From the NCBI GenBank assembly GCA_028583405.1, contig CM053251.1, forward strand, positions 10,985,495 to 11,049,494: DNA of 64,000 bases. Reading direction: 5' to 3'. The position numbers and the translations under genes are program-made. This document shows positions 56,576 to 64,000 of the stretch, piece by piece. Source of the DNA: Pogonophryne albipinna (taxonomy: Eukaryota > Chordata > Actinopteri > Perciformes > Artedidraconidae). How positions within the stretch are numbered: the stretch's first letter is position 1; the number at the start of each line of letters is the position of its first letter. The notes beneath the pieces were generated by a model, which saw nothing but the letters and a program-made list of their open reading frames with translations, made no database searches and was not told the DNA's origin.

Positions 56576-59500
56576 ATGGGAGTCCTACCAGGGAGAAGCC
56601 TTCTATCTTTACTTTTCTTCATTATTCTCTTGTTGGAGGGACATTTTCGATGGGTAAGTGAAACCTAACGCCCGATTTATTGTGACTAAAAACATGACTC
56701 AGTTCGGTCGTTGCTACGCTGTTGTTTATCTGAGGCGGCTAACGAAACTAGGACGTTTAGCTATTTAAGATGTCTACTCTTGTTTTTATCCCAGGGCAAA
56801 AATAGCGTTAGTCACTCATTGGCTTAACAGTAAACAAAACATAATGGCTACCAACATTGCTAGTTGCAAACTGCACAGCACGACAAAATGATCACATAAC
56901 ATGTTAGCTTTGACATGTCTCACAGAAGGGTACAGGTTGTATCTTTGACTGTGCCGGTGTCGAAATAAGTTTCCTGCTCACCATCATGCCTTAACAGATT
57001 TAAAATACCCCCTAATTTGCATAACTATTCAAAGAAAGCTTAGGTTAGTGTGTTCATGACGGTTAATGTTGTAATTACCCAAATTTTTTAATGTTAATAC
57101 CTCACAAAACAAGTCATTCAGCATGTAGACCTTAGGTGGCTTGAATGCTAGGTGCAGCTAGCTACATTCATTTAAATATCCATGTTTGGATATGTAATAT
57201 CTTTGTTATGCAATAAATAGGAGTTCAGATAATGCAATCATAGTGACAAGACATAGGAAACTTGAGTGTTTGTTTGTTTGAGCAGCAGTGTTCAAGGGTA
57301 ATATTAATTACTAAGAGAGTAAGGATACATACAAGGCTAAATGAGCAAGTAGTACATGGACATTACAAAAGGAAAGACAGCAAACATTTTAAACAGATTA
57401 TTGATATAAAGGTCTAATAAACAAAGTCCACTGTTCCAGATGCCCTGATGAGTACTCTTTTTTTTACACAGACACCATCAATTATATATCAAGTCGATTT
57501 AGTGTATTTTTGGATAAGATGTTATTTCACAACAAACGAGACAGAAACGGATCTATTTCTCTGATTTGATTGAATCAGATGTAGATACTCACTCATCAAT
57601 AGTGTCTCCCTTGCATTGTTAGCATTTCTATTCATGTGGTAATTTGGTCAGCCCACTACAAAGCATAATCACTTAGAAACTGTGCTAAAACAATACATCA
57701 GAATCTGATTTATCATTGCTGTTTCAGTGTAAATGTCTGCATCCTCCTGGTTAAAGAAGTAGGATGTGGTACGACTATTAAACTATTAAAAACTATTGTA
57801 AAACTATTGACTGTTGGGAGTTTGCAGATAAGCAGAAAGGGATATATTTAAAAGGTGTGTGTGCTTGCTCCTTTAGTTGGGTGGGGTAGGGGCGGGGTGG
57901 TAGTACATAATATTTATGTTATGTATACAAACCACTTTAAACAAATATTGCAGTTTCTGATCCTTGCCCAATACATTCTTACAATTAATCCTAAGCAAGT
58001 TGACTTTGGACAAAATGTTATTATTGTACTGGTTTAGTCTGCATCTTTTTGAAACACTAGCTGAAGCAATAATGACACACGAAAGCTGTCCTTGAACTAT
58101 TCTCACAAGAAGCAGTAGGACGGTGGGTAAGACTGTGCTTACTCATAAAAAAGTTTGTAGAGTAAGTGAATTAACTTCCCCTCCCAACAAAGAACACGTG
58201 AGAGCCCTCATGCTGAATAACCACACAACGGACAACTTTGACTGCAAAAGCTATATTGCTTTATACATTAACTTGTAATTCTATGTTATTGTATTTTTTC
58301 TACCATATATTCAAAGAAAATGTTTCAAGTGCTCATATTGAACTTTTTGTTGTAGACAGCGGCTGTTATGTTGCAGTTATCTTTATGCTTGAAACATTTT
58401 TGCAGAAGTGAAATGACTATTTTCAGACATTCAAAGCACGAGATATTAGAAACAAAGGAAATGAGACATGCCTAGAGGTTTGCTGTGGTTATATATATAT
58501 AAAACCTCGAAGTAAATAGGTAGAGCTTTAACATGAGATCAGAGTTGTCCTTTTTAGCATCCAAAACCATGTCACATGTCACATGGCCTTTTGTGGCATT
58601 TTAGAGGAACTATTGGTCTGTTTGGACTCTCTGTTTTCATTTGTTGGCATGACCTTGTTCTTGTCCTTAATAGATACGAATAGAAACAGGCTCCTATCAG
58701 TAAAAACGACATCATATTTAACAGACTCTTGAAAAAAAAGAAGAATATTGATTGGATGCGAATAGACTAATATGTTTTTGCTCTAACACTTCACAAATCA
58801 TCACTGTTTCTTTTGTTGTCTTTCTGTCAGGTTGAGGCCCAGCACTGTGTGTGGTATGGCGAGTGTGGGGAGTCCGAAATAGTGCCCGGAAAGAAATACA
58901 ACTGCAACGACACTGGTCCTCCCAAACCACTGGAGCACGAGGGTTACGAACTTCTCACGGTAAATACAGTGTCATGATGCTGTTATTGATCACAATTGAT
59001 GTTCAAAGTGCTCTTGTGTGACATTATTTTTCACTGTGTAAAAACTATGCTAAAGTGCATCAGAGTGACCTCATTCCTTTTGTGTTTACTTACAGGAGCT
59101 TTGTCCTGGATATGACTATGACAACCGAAGTCTCTGCTGTGATGTGAACCAGCTGAACACTCTCAAAGGAAGTCTCCAGCTGCCCTTTCAGTTCCTGTCT
59201 CGGTATGTGCTGCGCTATAACATTAACTAATGATGCACATGACATTCTTGGAAGGGCAGTATCATTCCCTTCCTGAAAACAAAGAGTAGGAGCATCTGCT
59301 CTTTTGACAGCATGTGCAGCTTAAATGTCATATACTGTTATTCGAACATGCACGCCTTTGCTTTCCATGTTTCAAATAATGGGTTTAAGACAGACTGGCT
59401 CCGAAGCCAAATGAATATGATTTGACTAGGTTGGCATATTTTCTTATCTTTGTAAGCTTTAATTACTTCACTGCATACTGTATTGCCTTGTTTTTGCCAT

Positions 59501-60153
59501 GAAACTATTTTATTATTCTTAATGTCCTGCACATACTCCTTTTCTTCATTTGGTTCCCTTCTTCCTCTCACACTCACTTTGTCTTTGTGCAGTTGTCCCG
59601 CCTGTTTCTTCAACCTGATTAACCTCTTCTGTGAGCTGACATGCAGCCCTCACCAGAGTCAGTTCATGAACGCCACCAAGATCGAAAAAGGCAACGTGGT
59701 GGAAGTGCAGTACTACATTGGACAGACATTTGCTAATTGTGAGTTCACAGCCAAATGTTGATGTAGATATGAAAAGCAGCTTCACCTTCATTATTTCCAT
59801 GGCATGTCACATCTGCTGAGTGTACTTTTTACAGTTCCCTACTTAAACAGTCATGGTAATGTAATACAGTGGGTGACTAACCGTTGTAATGAGTCATTTT
59901 GGTCAAATAAAATAGGGAATGAACCATTTAACCTTTTGGAAAATCTTGAGCCTCGCCCTAAAATGATCAAATTGAACTTTTTCAGCCATGTACAATGCCT
60001 GTAAGGACGTCCAGGCACCATCCAGCAACGTGAAGGCCTTATCACTGCTGTGTGGGAAGGAAGCAAAGGACTGCAATGCTACCAACTGGATCCAGTATAT
60101 GTTTGATATCAACAATGGACAGGCTCCCTTTCCTATCCTCCCAATATTCACAG
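56576..60153 (+). CDS. npc1: NPC1 exons 1-5: signal peptide and N-terminal cholesterol-binding domain
   Basis: Exon 1 gives a signal peptide ([14 protein letters not shown]) ending near VEA in exon 2. Residues about 30-209 form the cysteine-rich N-terminal domain that holds cholesterol in the lumen: [42 protein letters not shown] and [15 protein letters not shown]. The cysteine pattern follows the human protein. N-glycosylation sequons (NRS, NAT) fit a luminal location. Confidence 0.94.
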
Positions 60154-63100
60154 GTAAGTCATTAATGTGTGTTCCTTTTACAGTGCTTTTATAGTTCATG
60201 ATCCCGCTGTAGAAAAATACACCTACTGTTTCTTTTCAGCAAGTTAAAAAGATGTTTACCTGATGCTTTTTCTACGATTGTTTTTTGCTCTAGACGCCCC
60301 TGTGTCTGGTTATACTCCCATGACCAACAAGACGGTCGCCTGCACAGAGGGCCTGGATGATGGGTCGGACCCCTGCTCCTGTCAGGACTGCACAAACGCT
60401 TGCGGGCCCAGACCTGTTCCTCCCCCCCTCCCCCCTCCCTGGCTGATCCTTGGTATGGACGCTATGACCGTCATCATGTGGATCTCATACATGGCCTTCC
60501 TGCTTATCTTTATTGGAGCTGTAATAGGAGCCTGGTGTTACCGGTAAATGACATTGTTTTGTTTTGGCTTTCAGATTCATGTGTCATACCTGCAAACCCT
60601 TATCCACTGTGAAAAGAACATATTGTTTTGTATGCTTGCTTTCGAAGCTTGTATCAAATTGGCTTATGTTTTGTTTTTTTCATGCAGGAAAAGGACTGTC
60701 CTTTCTGAATATGGCCCCATATTGGACAGCAATAACCCTTTGTCTCTCAACGGGGACAATCCTGAACAAGGTATTGTGATGCTTCAAACAAGTGAACAGT
60801 TTTGTATTCTTTCTGATTGTTGTGCCACTAAAGTTCCCCTTATTTTATTCCTCTTTAGGTGTAATGCATGTAATCACATTGTTAAAGGGGCTCTATTATG
60901 CTCATTTTCAGGTTCATGTTTTTTATTCCTCAACTCTGCTTTAATATTCAAACTGGTCTTTATTTGTCTCAGACTGCCTGTGCTGCAGCATCTCTTTTCA
61001 CCCTCTGTCTGAAACCAGAGCCAAGTCTGCTCTGATTGGTTCACTGGCTGGCTCTGTTGTGATTGATCAACTGCTTAGAGATGACCCGCCCCTTAACCTT
61101 AAATCATGTACAATGTGTTGGACTGCTAGCCAATAGAAGGGCAAGTGTTACATAGTGATCTATGTTACAGAAGTACACAAAGGAGTCCAATGGAGGCATT
61201 TCAGACAGGGGGGTGTGTGTGTGAGAAAATCCCTCTGGGGGGAACTTTAGGATTTTAGCCTTTTCAGAACATTTACATACACAACAAAACCTGTATAACT
61301 CACTACAGCGAAGGGAAAACCCTAACAAGCAAAGTAGGGCCTCTTTAAATTACACATTGCTCTGTCTCCTCTCCTCTTAGTAAATGCATCATGCTGTGAA
61401 ACCTTGGGTGAACGCTTCGAGAACTCTCTGCGGACGTTCTTCACCTCCTGGGGCTCCTTCTGCGTGCGGTACCCCTCTGTGGTCATTCTGGGGACCCTGA
61501 TACTAGTGGTGGCCTCCTCTGGGGGCCTGATCTACATGCGCATCACCACAGACCCTGTGGAGCTGTGGTCGTCTCCGAGCAGCCAGGCCCGGCAGGAGAA
61601 GGACTACTTTGACAGCCACTTCGGACCCTTTTTCAGAACAGCGCAGCTCATCATAACCACTCCAATCGAGGACCCTTTTCTCTACTCTCCATACTTTGGA
61701 GGATCTGATGTCCCATTCGGAGCCATCCTGCGTAAAGACATCCTGCACCAGGTTGGTTTGTTTGTGTGAGAAATTATTTAAAAAGAGGAAATTAGCAATA
61801 TTTGGTTATTTAAGCCGCTGTGTTTTTGTATAAAGAAGCATTGTTCCTGTCACCAGGTTATAGTTACTTTGCATGAGAAGAGCAGCTGCACTTCTGAAAC
61901 TGCGGTTCATTTAATTCTCTTTTTTTGACTTCTTTATTTTTTCCAGGTGCTGGATCTGCAGCTCCAGATAGAAGACATTGTAGCCACATACGAGGGCCAA
62001 GACGTCACTTTAAAGGACATCTGCTTGGCTCCGCTGGCTCCGTACAATAACAACTGCACCATCTTGAGTGTCCTCAACTACTTCCAGAACAGCCATGATG
62101 TGCTGGACCACCTCAAAGGAGACGACTTCTATGTCTATGCTGACTTTCACAGCCACTTCCTCTACTGTGTCAGGTGATTTAATTTTGCTGGTTCACTTTT
62201 TTCTTTTTCAATATTTTCCAGATAAGCTGGCACTTGTCTTAAATGAGTCTTATTTTCCAGCAGAAATCTGTAGAAGTTAAGGAAACGTTGATCTCGTAGA
62301 AAGGTTATTTTGAACCTCTTTGTTGAAGCAAAATTTATTTATTATTAATGTGAAGACTTTTTGTTTTTTTTGTTGAATATACAAATATTACCATGAATGT
62401 GGATAAATACTGTATTATAACAATACGGTATTCTGTTTTTCACATTTGTTATTTTTTAATCTGTTCGAAATAAAGACTGAAAATGAAAAAAAAAAAAAAA
62501 AAATGAAAAAGCTGAACACCTGCAGCTCACAAACCAATGTTCCAGACTCTTGCATCTGCATTTTCAAGAACTGTCGTGTGTGTTTTCTTGAAATAGTCCA
62601 ATCAGACTTCCTCATTCTTTGTCACACTGCTGTTCCTTATCTGTCTTAAATGCACAGAAATAAGATGAGGTAACGGCACATGTTCCAGTCTATTAACTCT
62701 GTTCCTCTTTTCCTCCTCAGTGCACCAGCATCCCTCAACGACACCACTGTCCTCCACGACCCGTGTTTAGGAACCTACGGTGGGCCCATCTTCCCTTGGC
62801 TGGCCCTTGGGGGTTACGATGGTGAGCTAGACTAACACTTTTAATGGGCGGAAAAAGAAGAAAACGGAAGCCATTTTACAACTAGTAGATTGTTATATTG
62901 CACTAAGAAAATAAAAATCTGTGCACGTTGTGTCACTAACTTTCTTGGTGTGAATCCAAAATGTTATCCGTAACACTTGATATTGTGCTCTTTGCAAATG
63001 GTGCAGTGTTGCCATTGCCATTATTTGCAGCCCAAATGTTATTGCTGTTACCTTAGTATTTATAATAAGCCCTACACAGTTAATACATTATAAGGAGTTT

Positions 63101-64000
63101 CTGCAGCAGACAGGTGACATGCAAGATGTTTGCAATAGTAGTATAAATGTAATCAAGAACAAATATAATTTCCACTTCCTCCAACTATCATGAGAGCTGC
63201 CAAAAACCTTTATTTGTTACTTCTATTTTATCTGGGCTATTGTTGTCTTGTTACCAAAAGGAATGCTTAACTTTAACTGCCAATTCAATACACTTTACAC
63301 ATTTGGTTGACAACTGAGGATTTTTAAAGTGATGTTACAATGAATGTCTTTTTTCCTGCTTAACAGAAACCAACTACAACAACGCCACTGCTCTCGTGAT
63401 CACCTTCCCCCTCAACAACTACCTGAATGACACAGTGAGGATGGGCAAAGCTCGGGCATGGGAGAAAGAGTGAGACAACCACTTATAAAACTCATAACAA
63501 AACAATTTCTTCCCATGTTAATGTTGTTCCTTGCAACGCATTTACTCAATGTAATTATTGTGTGTGTGCTTTTCAGGTTCATCGATCTCATGAAGAACTT
63601 TACAAATCCCAACCTCACCATAGCCTTCAGTGCCGAGAGGAGTATTGAAGACGAGATAAACAGAGAGAGCAACAGTGACATCAGCACCATAGTAGTCAGC
63701 TATGCCATTATGTTCATCTACATCTCCCTGGCCCTGGGGCACATCCACAGCATTAGGAGAGTGATGGTAAGCGCCCAAACTCACACCTGACCTATTACAA
63801 TGAATCATCGCAGTAGTAAAACATGTGTCAAGCATTTGTGACGCAAGAACTTTGATTGAACAGAACTAGTCAAACGCGCTTGACGACTTCCTGCTACTCT
63901 AGCCTAAAGGGGAGGAGCTAGAGAGAGTAACATAACCTAATCCTCCATCTTTTCCCCTGCTCAGGTGGACTCTAAGATTTCCCTGGGTATCTCTGGGATC
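56576..64000 (+). CDS. npc1: NPC intracellular cholesterol transporter 1, 5' half (exons 1-13)
   Basis: Polytopic membrane protein of late endosomes and lysosomes that takes cholesterol from NPC2 and passes it to the membrane for export. Exons: 56576-56653, 58831-58959, 59096-59202, 59593-59738, 59986-60153, 60294-60543, 60688-60770, 61381-61751, 61947-62173, 62721-62821, 63367-63469, 63577-63766, 63965-64000 (cut by the window edge). They give 1989 bases, 663 codons, in phase and without stops; human NPC1 has 1278 residues, so about half is present. NPC1 rather than NPC1L1 is indicated by close agreement with NPC1 landmarks ([38 protein letters not shown]). The start is the only in-frame ATG giving a signal peptide. 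Not an operon partner of EGFR. Confidence 0.96.
56654..58830 (+). other. NPC1 intron 1
   Basis: 2.18 kb, donor GTAAGT, acceptor TCTGTCAG. No gene or transposon with clear ends is seen; the open frames are short. Confidence 0.75.
59203..59592 (+). other. NPC1 intron 3
   Basis: 390 bases, GT-AG; nothing else recognisable. Confidence 0.75.
60294..60770 (+). CDS. npc1: NPC1 exons 6-7: proline linker and first transmembrane helix
   Basis: Exon 60294-60543 encodes the end of the N-terminal domain (CSCQDC), the polyproline linker [10 protein letters not shown] (about residues 250-259) and the first membrane helix (about 266-290, ending GAWCYR). Exon 60688-60770 begins the cytosolic stretch ([16 protein letters not shown]). 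Confidence 0.94.
60771..61380 (+). other. NPC1 intron 7
   Basis: 610 bases, GT-AG, of which about 467 are the TTAA-flanked MITE. Confidence 0.8.
60882..61348. mobile_element. TTAA-flanked MITE in NPC1 intron 7
   Basis: The left end TTAAAGGGGCTCTATTATGCT and the right end, read in reverse as TTAAAGAGGCCCTACTTTGCT, match at 17 of 21 positions. TTAA at both edges suggests a piggyBac-type target site. No coding capacity. This type of 450-500 base repeat is familiar from teleost genomes. Confidence 0.7.
61381..63469 (+). CDS. npc1: NPC1 exons 8-11: second helix and middle luminal domain
   Basis: Exons 61381-61751, 61947-62173, 62721-62821 and 63367-63469 encode residues about 321-587. The second membrane helix is [20 protein letters not shown]. 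The middle luminal domain follows ([55 protein letters not shown]); in mammals this domain binds NPC2 and serves as the filovirus glycoprotein receptor. The exon 8 donor is a weak GTTGGT. Confidence 0.93.
62174..63366 (+). other. NPC1 introns 9-10
   Basis: Intron 9 (62174-62720, with an A run at about 62487-62503) and intron 10 (62822-63366) flank exon 10. No further exon or element is recognised. Confidence 0.7.
63577..64000 (+). CDS. npc1: NPC1 exons 12-13: start of the sterol-sensing domain
   Basis: Exon 63577-63766 encodes [16 protein letters not shown] and the third membrane helix ([15 protein letters not shown], about residues 624-641), where the sterol-sensing domain begins. Exon 13 (from 63965) continues [12 protein letters not shown] and is cut by the window edge. 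Confidence 0.93.

Noticed and set aside
56416..56661. 81-codon frame overlapping the NPC1 start as a separate gene
   Set aside because: It runs across the NPC1 exon 1 donor in another frame and has no recognisable domain.

Overview
This is a vertebrate window, almost certainly from a teleost fish. It carries two large intron-containing genes on the + strand: a complete EGFR-type receptor tyrosine kinase (28 coding exons, 9061-53430, 1196 codons by my splice reconstruction) and the 5' half of NPC1, the lysosomal/late-endosomal cholesterol transporter (13 coding exons from 56576 to the window edge, 663 codons). The teleost assignment rests on compact AT-rich introns, a sushi-like Ty3 chromovirus with a chromodomain integrase, several fish-style hAT and TTAA-flanked miniature elements, and a very long TG microsatellite. 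I cannot name the species. I also cannot decide from sequence alone whether the receptor is egfra or egfrb. Linkage to npc1 favours egfra, because I recall both being on zebrafish chromosome 2.

Layout. 1-8.8 kb: no recognisable gene apart from a short open frame at the extreme left edge that could be the last exon of an unseen neighbour; it holds a 1.2-kb hAT-like element and an unpaired hAT-like end. 8.8-9.14 kb: EGFR promoter region with a perfect CRE palindrome, two small upstream ATGs and exon 1 (signal peptide). 9.14-28.65 kb: a 19.5-kb intron 1 with a hAT element carrying another hAT nested inside it and a 218-bp hAT MITE. 28.65-34.1 kb: exon 2, then, only 62 bp after its donor, a 5.2-kb sushi-like Ty3/gypsy element in the sense orientation with two 503-bp LTRs and 5-bp target duplications. 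34.9-53.4 kb: EGFR exons 3-28. Intron 7 holds a foldback element with 157 TG repeats, intron 15 holds a hAT nested beside a perfect 16-bp inverted repeat, and intron 27 is a GC-AG intron. 53.4-55.2 kb: 3'UTR with three AATAAA signals. 55.2-56.4 kb: short intergenic spacer. 56.5 kb to the end: NPC1 exons 1-13, with a TTAA-flanked MITE in intron 7.

The two host genes are neighbours, not a functional unit. EGFR is a plasma-membrane growth-factor receptor (L1-CR1-L2-CR2 ectodomain, one transmembrane helix, kinase, tyrosine-rich tail). NPC1 exports LDL-derived cholesterol from the lysosome lumen. Reading phase is kept at every proposed splice junction of both genes, and neither has an in-frame stop or frameshift, so both look functional. 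The retroelement, by contrast, has several frame breaks and has lost its Gag zinc knuckle, so it is non-autonomous now. Its layout suggests self-primed reverse transcription of the Tf1/sushi type, and its position suggests it could cut EGFR transcripts short.
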